Counted from the first letter of the stretch, positions 25,422 to 34,905 are shown. The stretch: DNA of 64,000 nucleotides from Negativicoccus succinicivorans (GCF_014207605.1 NZ_JACHHI010000006.1:1-64000), one strand, 5' to 3'. The notes: generated from the sequence alone by a model not told the origin. Numbers and translations: made by a program.

Positions 25422-26060
25422 ATGTATTTTTCCATCAAAGAACCTTTTCATTACGAAACGGTCATCAAAAAATCGCGCTTTATCTGTGATCTGATTCCCG
25501 TCAATGATGCGGAGGAAGCCAAAGACGCGTTGGCGACCATTCGCAAACGCTACTACGATGCGACGCATCACTGTTCGGCGCTTCGCCTCGGCACCACCGG
25601 CACTTTGCAGGAGCAATCCAATGACGACGGCGAACCGGCCGGCACGGCAGGTCGTCCCATGCTGCATGTGTTGCAACAACGGGACCTGACCAATTTGCTC
25701 GCCGTAGTGACTCGCTATTTCGGCGGCATCAAACTCGGCACCGGCGGCCTGACCCGCGCGTACGGGGGAACTCTCGCCGAAAGCGTAAGCGCCGCGCCGA
25801 TCGTCGCGTACGTCGCCCACCATCGCTATTCTGTCCAAATCCCCTACGATCTTCTGGGCGCGCTGGAAAACGCCTGGAAAGACATGCCTTACATCATTAT
25901 CGATCGCCAATTTACGGATAACGTCCGCTTCACGATGGATGTACCGGCAACGACGGCCGTAGCCTTTGAACAAAATCTGACGGAACTGACCGCGGCGCGA
26001 GCCGTTTGGCAAAAAGATCCCGAACGCCTTTTAATGATTGATTATGATTTAATAAAATAA
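25422..26060 (+). CDS. yigZ: YigZ/IMPACT family protein
   Basis: 212 residues: an N-terminal UPF0029 domain (SIKEPFHYETVIKKSRFICDLIPV, then SNDDGEPAGTAGRPMLHVL and VVTRYFGGIKLGTGGLTRAYG) and a smaller C-terminal domain of elongation-factor-like fold. The family is related to eukaryotic IMPACT and is thought to act in translation control; exact biochemistry in bacteria is unclear. ATG at 25422 follows GCGGAGGTC. It is a monocistronic gene divergent from copA. Confidence 0.9.
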   Translation: MYFSIKEPFHYETVIKKSRFICDLIPVNDAEEAKDALATIRKRYYDATHHCSALRLGTTGTLQEQSNDDGEPAGTAGRPMLHVLQQRDLTNLLAVVTRYFGGIKLGTGGLTRAYGGTLAESVSAAPIVAYVAHHRYSVQIPYDLLGALENAWKDMPYIIIDRQFTDNVRFTMDVPATTAVAFEQNLTELTAARAVWQKDPERLLMIDYDLIK

Positions 26061-26188
26061 ATCAATTTTTTTATTAATTATTCGTATTTATTTGGTTATC
26101 AATAAAACACTTTCATTTTACATCGCTCTCCATTCCTCGTATCCTGTAAATAGAAAATTCCGTTAAGGAAGGGAAAGGAGATGATTTT

Positions 26189-26404
26189 ATGTCGAGATTT
26201 TGGCAGCATTACGCGAACCATCGTTTGGCGGCGGCTACCGGTCTGAATACCGAAGTAGCGGAAAGTTCCGTGATGGTAGCACCGCGTTTGGCGCGCAAAG
26301 AAGTATTTTCATTGCAAGGCGTGTGGCGCTACCTCGCCAAAAAACGGCTGGCGACCGCGGATGCGCTTTACTACCACAATGCATTCCCGGTCGCGCATTG
26401 TTGA
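26189..26404 (+). CDS. Hypothetical small basic protein
   Basis: 71 residues with no membrane segment. Basic and aromatic residues are spread through it (FWQHYANHR at the start, WRYLAKKRLATADALYYHN near the end). A good AAAGGAG lies 8 nt before ATG, and a terminator follows within 100 bp, so it looks like a real single-gene unit. No family recognised. The preceding 128 bp after yigZ hold only AT-rich sequence. Confidence 0.6.
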   Translation: MSRFWQHYANHRLAAATGLNTEVAESSVMVAPRLARKEVFSLQGVWRYLAKKRLATADALYYHNAFPVAHC

Positions 26405-26462
26405 CATACTCTTTTTTCTCCGCTTAAAACACTCGGGCCTGCCCGCTCGAGTAATCTGCCCA

Positions 26463-26497
26463 TAAAAATAACGGCGTCATGACGCCGTTATTTTTTT
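26463..26497. terminator. Bidirectional terminator
   Basis: AAAAATAACGGCGTC and GACGCCGTTATTTTTT form a nearly perfect inverted repeat between convergent genes. Confidence 0.92.
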
Positions 26498-26507
26498 ATA
26501 TCAAATC

Positions 26508-27458
26508 TCAGACCGACTCGCGGACCGAAGTACTAACCGCATTGGCAAGCGCAGAAGCGGCGGTTTCTTCCGCCTTTTTTTCCGCCGCCAAGACGCTTGC
26601 GTAGTAATGTAAAAACACTTGTGCGGTGTGCGAAAGCGGTCGATTGCGCGGTCGTACGATCGCTTTTTTCAACATAATACCGCTCAAACGTCGGGAGTCC
26701 AGCCCCGGCCAAAATTCTTCCTCCGCCTCCGCCGGAATGAGCGCCGCTATATTTTCTGTGCGCGCCCAAGCCAGCGCTGATGCCTTTGTCGTACAGACGG
26801 CCACCAATTGAAAAAGCGTCTGTACGTCGCCGATTTCCTGTCGCAAAATGGCGGCCGCGCTGCCTGACGCGGCAATCGCCATGCCGCGTAAATCGGCAAA
26901 GCTCGCCCCCTGCTTCGGCACCTGACGCAATAAATCTTTTGCGCCGACAACGGTCAATGATTCGGCGCTGGTAAATAAAAATTCAAACTGCTCCGGCTGC
27001 GCAAACATCGTGTGGCATACGCCGAGATCCGTCTCGCCGGCGAGAAGATCTTCTTGCTGTACACTTGTAATGCCTTCTTTCAGTTCAAAGCGCACATGAG
27101 GATACTCCTTGTGAAACCCCGCCAGCACCCGTTGGATAAAGCGCGGAGACCGTCCCGGCGAAATGCTGAAACGTAACGTGCCGCGCACTTCCTGCGTGGC
27201 GGTTGCCATTTCATCGTCCGCCAAGTCCTCCAAAGCACAAATCTCTTTTGCACGCTGATAGAAGATTTCCCCGGCTTCCGTCAGGTGCAAGCGGCGGCGG
27301 CCGCGCGCGACAACGACCAGTTTTGTTTCGAACCGTTTTTCCAAAAGCTGCAGCTGCTTACTCAACGTCGGTTGCGTAATATGCAGATATTCCGCAGCGT
27401 TGGTCATATTGCCCGCGTCCACCATCGCCATAAAATTACGATAATACTCGGTGTCCAT
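26508..27458 (-). CDS. LysR family transcriptional regulator
   Basis: 316 residues. The N-terminal winged helix-turn-helix is clear: MDTEYYRNFMAMVDAGNMTNAAEYLHITQPTLSKQLQLLEKRFETKL, followed by a linker helix and a periplasmic-binding-protein-like effector domain (LRFSISPGRSPRFIQRVLAGFHKEYPHVRFEL). The effector is unknown. Neighbours are a small basic protein (convergent) and the feo leader (divergent, over 200 bp away), so its targets may lie elsewhere. It is similar in layout to the LysR protein at 52522-53403. Confidence 0.9.
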   Translation of the reverse strand: MDTEYYRNFMAMVDAGNMTNAAEYLHITQPTLSKQLQLLEKRFETKLVVVARGRRRLHLTEAGEIFYQRAKEICALEDLADDEMATATQEVRGTLRFSISPGRSPRFIQRVLAGFHKEYPHVRFELKEGITSVQQEDLLAGETDLGVCHTMFAQPEQFEFLFTSAESLTVVGAKDLLRQVPKQGASFADLRGMAIAASGSAAAILRQEIGDVQTLFQLVAVCTTKASALAWARTENIAALIPAEAEEEFWPGLDSRRLSGIMLKKAIVRPRNRPLSHTAQVFLHYYASVLAAEKKAEETAASALANAVSTSVRESV

Positions 27459-27684
27459 GATTTCCTTTCCGCGCTAACTTTTATATTTAGCACTAAAAAT
27501 ATATATTTTTTTGATGGCGATTTTTTTATGTCGGTTTACATTGTATAGTATATATTGTAGCATATAATTGTTTATAGATTATGCATTTTTTAGCACCTTA
27601 CGATCACGCTGAATTTTCCACACAGTAGTGTTTTACCGCGTACGGGAAAAACCTTTGATCCTTCCTCAAAAAGGATAAGTATGT

Positions 27685-27715
27685 TATAATGCCATTACAT
27701 TGAGAATGAAAATCA
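27685..27715 (+). promoter_or_regulatory. feo promoter with overlapping Fur-type box
   Basis: An extended -10, TGTTATAAT, ends at 27690 with only a weak -35. The sequence TGAGAATGAAAATCA at 27701-27715 matches 11 of the 14 defined positions of the Fur 7-1-7 core TGATAATNATTATCA and covers the first transcribed bases, a position where bound Fur would block initiation. It faces feoA/feoB. The stretch 27459-27684 otherwise holds the LysR leader and no gene. Confidence 0.6.
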
Positions 27716-27856
27716 AAATTCAACCTTTATCCATCATCATTACCAAATGGTTCGCCTACGTATGCGTTGTTCTGATGAAAGGCTTATCGCGGCACCGACT
27801 CCTTGCTTTTTATTATGCCGTTTTTTCTGTTGTTTTTTGTATCCGTCGGCCGGATG

Positions 27857-27890
27857 ACCCGGTAGCGACTTCGGCTGCCGGGTATTTTTC
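27857..27890 (+). terminator. Intrinsic terminator inside the feoAB leader
   Basis: ACCCGGTAGC (27857-27866) and GCTGCCGGGT (27874-27883) pair over 10 bp with one G-U, followed by ATTTTTC. It lies between the Fur-type promoter and feoA, 84 bp before the start codon. A second hairpin (TGTCC/GGACA, 27891-27919) follows. Confidence 0.75.
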
Positions 27891-27973
27891 TGTCCGTTCC
27901 CGCGCGGTACGCGAGGACAGCATTAAATTGATATATTTTTTACTTATATACATATAAATTTTCGGAGGAAAGC

Positions 27974-28195
27974 ATGACACTGGCTGACTTACGCCCGGGC
28001 GATATCGCTATCGTCACGGGACTTGCGCAAACGAGCATGAAACGTCGTTTGCAGGATTTGGGGCTGATCGAGGGCACGCGCGTCACCTGCATCGGCATCA
28101 GCCCGCTCGGCGACCCCAAAGCATTTGCGGTGCGCGGCACCGTCATCGCGATTCGCGCGACCGACAGCCGCCACATCGCGGTAAGGAGTTGTTGA
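27974..28195 (+). CDS. feoA: FeoA ferrous iron transport protein
   Basis: 73 residues, an SH3-like domain: LADLRPGDIAIVTGLAQTSMKRRLQDLGLIEGTRVTCIGISPLGDPKAFAVRGTVIAIR. FeoA is a small cytoplasmic protein needed for FeoB-mediated Fe2+ uptake. ATG follows GGAGGAAAGC. One base separates its stop from the feoB start. Confidence 0.93.
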   Translation: MTLADLRPGDIAIVTGLAQTSMKRRLQDLGLIEGTRVTCIGISPLGDPKAFAVRGTVIAIRATDSRHIAVRSC

Positions 28196-28196
28196 G

Positions 28197-30269
28197 ATGA
28201 CTCCCGCCATCGCCCTCGCCGGCAATCCGAATGTCGGCAAAAGCACCGTTTTCAATGCCTTGACCGGATTGCATCAACACACCGGAAATTGGCCCGGTAA
28301 AACGGTGGAGACCGCGCACGGCTACTACGAAGATGCCGACGGCCGACTGGAGCTTGTCGATCTGCCCGGCTGCTATTCCCTTTTAGCGCATTCCGAAGAA
28401 GAGGAAGTCGCTCGCGATTACATTTGTTTTGAACAACCCGCCTGCGTGATCGCCGTGTGTGACGCGACCGCGTTGGAACGCAATTTAAATCTTGTCTTGC
28501 AAATTATGGAGACCACGCCGCAGGTGGTCGTCTGCGTGAATTTACTGGACGAAGCGGCGAAAAAAGAAATTTCTGTCGACTTGGCGCAACTGGCCCGTCG
28601 TCTGGGCGTTCCCGTTATCGGTACGGCGGCCCGCTCCAAGAAGGGGCTCGATGATTTGATCGCCACGGTCAAACAGCGTCATGTCGCCTGCCGGCAACCG
28701 CAAAAACACGCTTACCCTGAAGCGATGGAAGCGGCAATCGCCAAACTGGAACCAGAACTCGTTCCGTACGTCGGCCACAAAGTGAGCCCGCGCTGGCTCG
28801 CCATACGTCTTTTGGAGCGCGCCGCCGGCATGTCACAGGCCATGGAACGATACCTCGGCATCAACTTGTATAAAATTCCCGCCATCGCGCAGGCGCTTAC
28901 CGCGGCGCAACGGGATTTGGTGCTGGCGGGATATCCCCAAGAGAAACTGCGGGACGCGATCAGCGAAAGTTTCATTCGTCGCGCGGAAGCCGTCAGTCGA
29001 GAGGTCGTTACCTTTCACAATCCGCATTACGCGCAACGGGATCGCAAACTCGATCAATACTTCACCGGTCCGTATAGCGGATTCGCCATTATGTTTCTTT
29101 TGCTTTTAGGCGTCTTTTGGCTGACGATTACCGGTTCCAACTATCCTTCCGAAATTCTCGCGCGGATTCTTTTCGCCGGTCAGGATTGGTTAGTCGACCG
29201 CGCCGTCGCTCTGGGGATATCCGAGGCGATCTACGGTCCGCTTTTATTCGGCGTGTATCGCGTCATGGCCTGGGTCGTTTCGGTCATGTTGCCGCCGATG
29301 GCGATCTTTTTCCCGCTGTTCACCCTGCTCGAAGACCTCGGTTATTTGCCGCGTGTCGCGTATAACTTGGACCGTTGCTTTCAATACTGTAAAGCCTGCG
29401 GCAAACAGGCTCTCACGATGTGCATGGGCTTCGGTTGCAACGCGGCGGGCGTGACCGGCTGTCGGATCATTGATTCGCCGCGCGAGCAGCTGATTGCCAT
29501 CATCACGAACAATTTCGTTCCCTGTAACGGCCGTTTTCCGACGATAATCGCGATGATTTCCATGTTTTGGATCGGGACATCGGGCGGACTTTTAGACTCG
29601 CTGGGAGCCGCCTTTTTGCTCGCCATGGTCATTGTCATCGGCATCATCGCCACGCTGGTGGCTTCCAAGCTGCTTTCCATGACCGCGCTGAAGGGAATTC
29701 CCTCCTCGTTTACGCTCGAACTGCCGCCATTTCGCCGACCGCAGATCGGCACCGTCATCGTGCGCTCGCTCTTGGATCGAACGCTCTTTGTACTGTGGCG
29801 CGCCGTCAGCGTCGCCGCGCCCGCCGGACTCGTGATTTGGTGCTTGGCCAATCTGCAATATCAGGGCGTCAGCTTAGTCCGCCACATGGTGAACGCGTTG
29901 GAGCCGCTCGGCTACCTCATGGGTCTGGACGGCACGATTTTGACCGCGTTTATTTTAGGCCTGCCGGCGAATGAAATCATTTTCCCCTGCATGATTATGA
30001 TTTATCTCGCCGAAGGCGCTTTGCTCGACATCGATAATCTCTCCACCTTGAAAACGCTTTTGCTTGACCACGGTTGGACCTGGCTCACCGCCCTGTGCGT
30101 GATTTTATTTTCACTGATGCATTGGCCCTGCGGCACGACCCTGCTCACGATTCAAAATGAAACGAAAAGCTGGCGTTGGACAATGCTTGCCGCATTGCTT
30201 CCTACCGCCATGGGCATCCTCACCTGCATGGCCGTCACCGCTATCGTTCGAAGCGTAGGCGGCACATAA
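28197..30269 (+). CDS. feoB: FeoB ferrous iron transporter, GTPase-permease
   Basis: 690 residues. The N-terminal G domain has G1 GNPNVGKST near residues 8-16, a G2-like threonine in NWPGKTVE, G3 DLPG and G4 NLLD, followed by the helical GDI-like domain. About eight membrane helices follow, with gate motifs including GFGCNAAGVTGCR and a second NFVPCNGRFPTI. It imports Fe2+ through the inner membrane. AAGGAG lies 8 nt before ATG. The Fur-type site upstream of feoA predicts repression in high iron. Confidence 0.95.
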   Translation: MTPAIALAGNPNVGKSTVFNALTGLHQHTGNWPGKTVETAHGYYEDADGRLELVDLPGCYSLLAHSEEEEVARDYICFEQPACVIAVCDATALERNLNLVLQIMETTPQVVVCVNLLDEAAKKEISVDLAQLARRLGVPVIGTAARSKKGLDDLIATVKQRHVACRQPQKHAYPEAMEAAIAKLEPELVPYVGHKVSPRWLAIRLLERAAGMSQAMERYLGINLYKIPAIAQALTAAQRDLVLAGYPQEKLRDAISESFIRRAEAVSREVVTFHNPHYAQRDRKLDQYFTGPYSGFAIMFLLLLGVFWLTITGSNYPSEILARILFAGQDWLVDRAVALGISEAIYGPLLFGVYRVMAWVVSVMLPPMAIFFPLFTLLEDLGYLPRVAYNLDRCFQYCKACGKQALTMCMGFGCNAAGVTGCRIIDSPREQLIAIITNNFVPCNGRFPTIIAMISMFWIGTSGGLLDSLGAAFLLAMVIVIGIIATLVASKLLSMTALKGIPSSFTLELPPFRRPQIGTVIVRSLLDRTLFVLWRAVSVAAPAGLVIWCLANLQYQGVSLVRHMVNALEPLGYLMGLDGTILTAFILGLPANEIIFPCMIMIYLAEGALLDIDNLSTLKTLLLDHGWTWLTALCVILFSLMHWPCGTTLLTIQNETKSWRWTMLAALLPTAMGILTCMAVTAIVRSVGGT

Positions 30270-30299
30270 AAAAAGACCTCTGCAGAGGTCTTTTTTTTA
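30268..30299. terminator. Bidirectional terminator after feoB
   Basis: AAAAAAAGACCTCTGC and GCAGAGGTCTTTTTTT form a perfect stem between convergent genes. Confidence 0.92.
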
Positions 30300-30313
30300 T
30301 GTCATTCAGCAGC

Positions 30314-31591
30314 TCACGGGAAGAACGGCCAAACGATCGGAATCACAATCATCGAAACAACGAAGCCGACAATACAGAGCGGAATACCGACTTTCAGGTA
30401 ATCGTTGAAGCTGTATTGGCCCGGTCCGAGAACCAAGGTGTTCGGCGGTGTCGCAACCGGCGTCGCAAAGGCGGCGGAAGCAGCGATCGCGATCGCGACC
30501 AAGACGGCTTTCGGATCCGCATGCAAGGATTGCGCCATCGAAATGCCGAGCGGTGCCAAGAGCGCCGCCGTCGCCGTGTTGTTCATAAACTGCGTCATAA
30601 TGTTGCTCAAGAGGTACATAACCGCCGCGATAACGAGCGGGTTCGGGCTGTCGCCGAGCCAGCCGACAACAGTATCGGCAATCAATTTGCCGGCACCCGA
30701 TTTATCCAAAGCAGTCGCGATCGGCATCATGCCGGCGAAGAGGAAAATCGTTACCCAGTCAATCGAGGCATACGCCTGTTTTTCTGTCATACATCCGGTC
30801 AAGACGGCCACCAGCGCGCCGATTACGGCCGCGGTCGTCAGCGAAACGCCGAGCTGTTTGGAGAAGACCATCGTCAGTACAACACCGATCAAAATCAAGA
30901 GCGAAATCATCTGCTTCGATTTGCTGTGGTTGACGGTCGACGGATCGACTTCCTGTTCCACTTCGACTTCCGCATCCAGTTCATGCGAAGGCAGCAAACG
31001 TTTGCCGACCGTCAGCGTGAACGCGATGGTGGCGAGCGAAAGCGGAATACCCATCCAGGCAAATTCGAAGAAGCCGAATGTCGGCAAGCCCGCGTTGGCC
31101 AATGCGCCGGTAACGATAATATTCGGCGGCGTACCGACCATGGTGAGCGTACCGCCGACGTTCGCGGCGATCGCCATCGGCATCAGGAAGCGCGAGCCTT
31201 TCAATTTCGCCGCCGCGCAGATGCCGGTAACTACCGGAATCAAAGATGCGGCCGTACCGGTGTTGGACAATACCGCACTCATGATAATCGTAACGAGCAT
31301 AACGCCGCCCATCAGGCGCGTTTCACCCGTGCCCGCCATGCGGACAACGCTTTCACCGATTTTTTGCGCCATACCGGTATGGAACAACGCCGCACCGATA
31401 ACGAACATGCCGGCGAACAAAACAACCGTCGAGTTCGAAAGACCCGAGAAAATTTGTTTTTCAGAAATAACGCCTAACAAACCCAGCGCAATCGATCCGC
31501 CCATGGAAGTAATCGCAAGCGGAATCAGTTCGGTAATGAACAGCACCGCGACGACGCCCAGGACGCAAAGAGTAATAATAGCAGGACTCAA
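30314..31591 (-). CDS. SLC13/DASS-family dicarboxylate permease, second copy
   Basis: 425 residues and 11 or so membrane helices. It has the DASS substrate/sodium-site motifs: SNTGTAASLIPVV in the first half (SNT), GTPPNIIVTG, and in the second half FMNNTATAALLAPLG and ATPPNTLVLGPG. Characterised relatives (for example VcINDY) are Na+-coupled succinate carriers. It follows a decarboxylase beta subunit gene at an 82-bp distance and is strikingly similar to the permease at 34954-36231, including the same gene order. Likely role: Na+-driven succinate uptake using the gradient made by the decarboxylase. Substrate is inferred. Confidence 0.85.
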   Translation of the reverse strand: MSPAIITLCVLGVVAVLFITELIPLAITSMGGSIALGLLGVISEKQIFSGLSNSTVVLFAGMFVIGAALFHTGMAQKIGESVVRMAGTGETRLMGGVMLVTIIMSAVLSNTGTAASLIPVVTGICAAAKLKGSRFLMPMAIAANVGGTLTMVGTPPNIIVTGALANAGLPTFGFFEFAWMGIPLSLATIAFTLTVGKRLLPSHELDAEVEVEQEVDPSTVNHSKSKQMISLLILIGVVLTMVFSKQLGVSLTTAAVIGALVAVLTGCMTEKQAYASIDWVTIFLFAGMMPIATALDKSGAGKLIADTVVGWLGDSPNPLVIAAVMYLLSNIMTQFMNNTATAALLAPLGISMAQSLHADPKAVLVAIAIAASAAFATPVATPPNTLVLGPGQYSFNDYLKVGIPLCIVGFVVSMIVIPIVWPFFP

Positions 31592-31673
31592 ATCAATACC
31601 TTCTTCCTATAACAACTGTAACATTTGAAAAATAGGTAAGTGGTTCGGGCAAGAAAGTAAGTGGGAAAAAAGT

Positions 31674-32810
31674 TTATTGCATGGCTTGCAACATGGCAAG
31701 CATCGTGCCGGCCGCAACCGCCGTGCCGATAACACCGGCTACGTTCGGTCCCATCGCGTGCATCAGAAGGAAGTTCGACGGATTCGCCTTCGAACCGACC
31801 ACCTGCGATACGCGCGCCGCCATCGGTACAGCCGATACGCCCGCCGAGCCGATCAGCGGATTGGTCTTGCCGCCATCCAACATCGTCATTAACTGGCCGA
31901 AAAGTACACCGGCCGCCGTGCCGCCGATAAAGGCCACCAAGCCGAGACCGATAATTTCCAGCGTTTGCACGTTCAGGAAACTTTCGGCCGACATCGTGAT
32001 ACCGGTACCGAGCGCGAGGAAAATCGTAACCGTATTCATCAACGCGTTCTGCGCCGTATCCGACAAACGATGCGTAACGCCCGACTCGTTGATCAGGTTA
32101 CCGAACATCAGCATGCCGAGCAGTGCCGTGATCGAGGGCAAAATCAACGAAATCAGAATCGTCGCGGCGATCGGAAATACTACCTTTTCAAAATGCGTCA
32201 CATGACGCAGCTGGCCCATGACAATTTTCCGCTGTTTTTTCGTGGTGAACAATTTCATAATCGGCGGCTGGATCAAAGGAACCAACGACATGTACGAATA
32301 CGCCGCTACCGCGATCGCGCCCAAGAGTTCCGGTGCGAGTTTGGAAGCGAGGTAAATCGATGTCGGGCCGTCCGCTCCGCCGATAATACCGATGGCCGCC
32401 GCCTGCGGTGCCGTAAAGCCCAGGAACATGGCGCCCCCGAGCGCGACAAACACGCCGATCTGTGCGGCCGCTCCTAAAAGAAGCGTTTTGGGATTCGCGA
32501 GCAGCGGACCGAAGTCCGTCATCGCGCCAACCCCCATAAAAATAAGTGGCGGAAAAATTTCATAATGAATGCCCGCGCTGATAAGTGCAAAAACCCCTTC
32601 TTCAAAACCGTTTTTCGGTAAGTTCGCCAAAATACAGCCGAAGGCGATCGGTCCTAAGAGTAAAGGTTCATACTCTTTGACAAATGCCATGTACAGCAAT
32701 AAGATGCCGACAAAAATCATCAGGCCATGACCCAGGGAAAAAGCAATCATGCCGCTGTCATGCCATACTGATGTAATCGCTACCACAAAATCTGTTGCAA
32801 AGCTTCCCAA
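31674..32810 (-). CDS. Na+-translocating decarboxylase beta subunit, second copy
   Basis: 378 residues with about nine membrane helices, closely matching the beta subunit at 36329-37456. Conserved sodium-site stretches include [23 protein letters not shown] (the GGADGPT motif with the essential Asp) and [20 protein letters not shown]. The TTG at 32810 is the best start: AGGAGAGAGG lies upstream and the protein then aligns end to end with its paralogue. It has its own promoter and a leader of about 330 nt. There are no alpha, delta or biotin-carrier genes with this copy, so it must work with the subunits of the main operon or be an alternative pump module. Confidence 0.87.
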   Translation of the reverse strand: MGSFATDFVVAITSVWHDSGMIAFSLGHGLMIFVGILLLYMAFVKEYEPLLLGPIAFGCILANLPKNGFEEGVFALISAGIHYEIFPPLIFMGVGAMTDFGPLLANPKTLLLGAAAQIGVFVALGGAMFLGFTAPQAAAIGIIGGADGPTSIYLASKLAPELLGAIAVAAYSYMSLVPLIQPPIMKLFTTKKQRKIVMGQLRHVTHFEKVVFPIAATILISLILPSITALLGMLMFGNLINESGVTHRLSDTAQNALMNTVTIFLALGTGITMSAESFLNVQTLEIIGLGLVAFIGGTAAGVLFGQLMTMLDGGKTNPLIGSAGVSAVPMAARVSQVVGSKANPSNFLLMHAMGPNVAGVIGTAVAAGTMLAMLQAMQ

Positions 32811-32836
32811 CTGACCTCTCTCCTTTCTTCTAAAGG

Positions 32837-32854
32837 GGGCGGAAATTTCCGCCC
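32837..32854 (-). repeat. Perfect 18-bp palindrome before the beta-subunit start
   Basis: GGGCGGAAATTTCCGCCC is perfectly self-complementary and lies 26 bp before the TTG codon, directly ahead of the ribosome binding site. No T-run follows on the minus strand, so it is a leader hairpin or protein site rather than a simple terminator. Confidence 0.7.
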
Positions 32855-33148
32855 GTTGCCAATGTCCGATCGCTGTTTGGTCCGAAGGACAAATCCTTTG
32901 CCATGGCTGAAAACGTGTGCCGCATGACGAGGTAGCTGCTCGTCGCACAATTGACACTTCGTCATCGAAGTCAGGAGATACTTGGTCAATTTCGTTTCTT
33001 ACAGTTTCATGCTCAGGATGCTCTGCAAGCTTTTTCGCAGAAAACTTGCTCGCAAGCGATCATGGGTGCGCTCTTCCTACGCACGCCGGATAAGTACGAG
33101 AGACCAACTTAAAAGTGGACAGAAGGTCATACCCTACTTACGTTCTCA

Positions 33149-33177
33149 GTATTACACACTTTTTAAGCGTTCGTCAA
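33149..33177 (-). promoter_or_regulatory. Promoter of the second beta-permease unit
   Basis: TTGACG at 33177-33172, a 17-bp spacer and TAATAC at 33154-33149. The predicted start near 33142 leaves about 330 nt of leader before the TTG at 32810. The leader can fold into several consecutive hairpins, including GACTTCG/CGAAGTGTC, GACGAG/CTCGTC, TTTGTCC/GGACCAAA and the palindrome at 32837-32854. Confidence 0.7.
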
Positions 33178-34556
33178 TATTTGTGCAATTCATAAATCTC
33201 TTTAAATCATTCTTTAAATTCGCTATATAGCCTTTATTTACAGTGATTTATAGGTTGCTTGGCGGTGTGATATTCTAAATTTTTTCTGCTACTATTACTA
33301 AGGAGTATTATCAATATGCTAAATCGTAATTATATTCATGTATATAATTATATATATACATATTTATATATACCATTTTGCATATATCCGTATTATCATT
33401 TCTAATGTTTTCTTTCTTTCATGATCCATAAACAGATCATGAAAAAATAATCTGTTTATGCCACCCTAAAATAATGGGCTAAAACAGGCTGCGGTTTGTG
33501 TGTACATCGGCTTGGAACATGTATTTTGCCACTCGTCATTGGTATTTTTTAGCGTATCTATAGTATTAGCGCCCATAAAACGGCAGAACCGTTCTTGTCG
33601 TACGAGTAGACGACATTACGCTCACCCCGACGGCAGTACACCGCGCGACATTTGTCATTCCTTTAACTACCTGCTGCCGCGGTAAGTCCCGCGACAGCAA
33701 GTACGTCGGTTCCATCGCCAAGATCGTCAAACGCATCAGCCACTCTTTACGACTACATTTGACCCTTCCGGATATGTCCATTTTTCATTTTTTTCGCGCA
33801 TTAGGAGATCCGCTTTCGGGGAAATGCGACATACAGGATATACCGGCGGCGTTTCACGGGCCGATTCAAACAGGTATCCGTGACGGTGGTCGTGCATCGA
33901 GCAGTTCGACCGACGGGGAATACTTCGCGCATGCGATGCGGCCTGCATTTTTCGATCAGTACGTCTTTTATACGATACATACTTCGTCGCGTCATCCTCC
34001 TATTTATCTCATTGCATTTCATCCGCGGACGGCAACTGCTTTTGCCTACATCCGCGATTTTGGATGCTTCTCGCTTGCTTGCGCTCTTTACTTCATTCTC
34101 TGTATCCTGCTCACCGGGGTTGCTGCGATATTTTTCTAACGATCGCGGTATGTTTCCGGGAGGCATTCTGACCGCGTTACTATGACGCTGCCATGTATTA
34201 AAACAATACCGTTCCTACGGCGACTGCTGCCCGATCATTTTATTCGCTTTTATTTTGCTAAAAACACCTCAAATCATGAAAAAATATGAAATCAGGTCAT
34301 CTTTTTATGAGCAGATCTATAAATTTCTAAAATGCCCAAAAATATTGATTTTTGACAAAACATAGTTGTCCGATGGTATTCGCTCGCGTGAAAATACAAA
34401 ACGCCAAATTTACCTATTTTTTTCGCGTTTGAGTCCACTTGCATTTGGCGATCACATCCTCTTTTACCAAAATCTATATTTTACTCTTATATTTCTTTAT
34501 TTAGCATTTTTCTGACTTTTATCGGTATATGCTTTTCTGTGACTGTTTTAAGGCAC
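33178..34556. other. 1.4-kb stretch without a recognisable gene
   Basis: The part 33180-33480 is very AT-rich. An 11-bp perfect inverted repeat, CATAAACAGAT at 33427-33437 and ATCTGTTTATG at 33450-33460, surrounds a 12-bp spacer. From about 33570 to 34190 base composition returns to that of coding DNA, but every frame is broken by stops and no good ribosome site precedes any short frame; a strong hairpin (CGCGG/CCGCG core) lies at about 33671-33700. The part 34200-34556 is AT-rich again. It may hold a decayed gene. Confidence 0.5.
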
Positions 34557-34588
34557 TAAAAAAGACCGGAAGTTTCCGGTCTTTTTTG
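34557..34588. terminator. Terminator of the succinate operon
   Basis: AAAAAAGACCGGAA and TTCCGGTCTTTTTT form a stem directly after the last small gene. Confidence 0.92.
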
Positions 34589-34882
34589 CTAGTTCAATAA
34601 CGGTGTCGTAAAAATAAACACCGATGCCAGTCCGATGACAATACACATCGCTAAAAACACACCGATTCCTTCCAATGTACGCGGATAACCGAAGTGAAAT
34701 TTTTCCCCCAGCGGACCGCGACGCAAAAAGAAAGAAAAACGGGTGCGCTTTTTGAACCAGCGCGCCTTACGCTCTTCCCCGATCCATTCGGCTGCGATGC
34801 CAACCACGACCATCGCCGCCAGCATGCATAAAAACAAACGATAGAGGAATTGCGTCGGGCTCATTTGTTCCAAAATTTCCAT
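34589..34882 (-). CDS. Small membrane protein at the end of the succinate operon
   Basis: 97 residues with two hydrophobic segments, around FLYRLFLCMLAAMVVVGIAAEWI (residues ~10-32) and GIGVFLAMCIVIGLASVFIF near the C-terminus, joined by a strongly basic loop (GEERKARWFKKRTRFSFFLRRG). ATG at 34882 follows TTGAGGT. It lies 72 bp after the permease, beyond an internal terminator. I do not recognise the family. The location suggests an accessory role for the permease or decarboxylase, but that is only inference. Confidence 0.7.
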   Translation of the reverse strand: MEILEQMSPTQFLYRLFLCMLAAMVVVGIAAEWIGEERKARWFKKRTRFSFFLRRGPLGEKFHFGYPRTLEGIGVFLAMCIVIGLASVFIFTTPLLN

Positions 34883-34905
34883 ACGAACCTCAATCAAAAG
34901 GTAAA

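Noticed and set aside
30405-31628. Plus-strand open frame of about 400 codons opposite the SLC13 permease
   Set aside because: Mirror frame of a membrane protein gene. The same mirror frame appears opposite the duplicate, which is expected from the duplication.
33759-34139. Plus-strand open frame of about 125 codons in the gene-free spacer
   Set aside because: No ribosome site, odd Cys/Phe-rich composition, no similarity to any family I know; overlapping frames on the other strand are equally poor.
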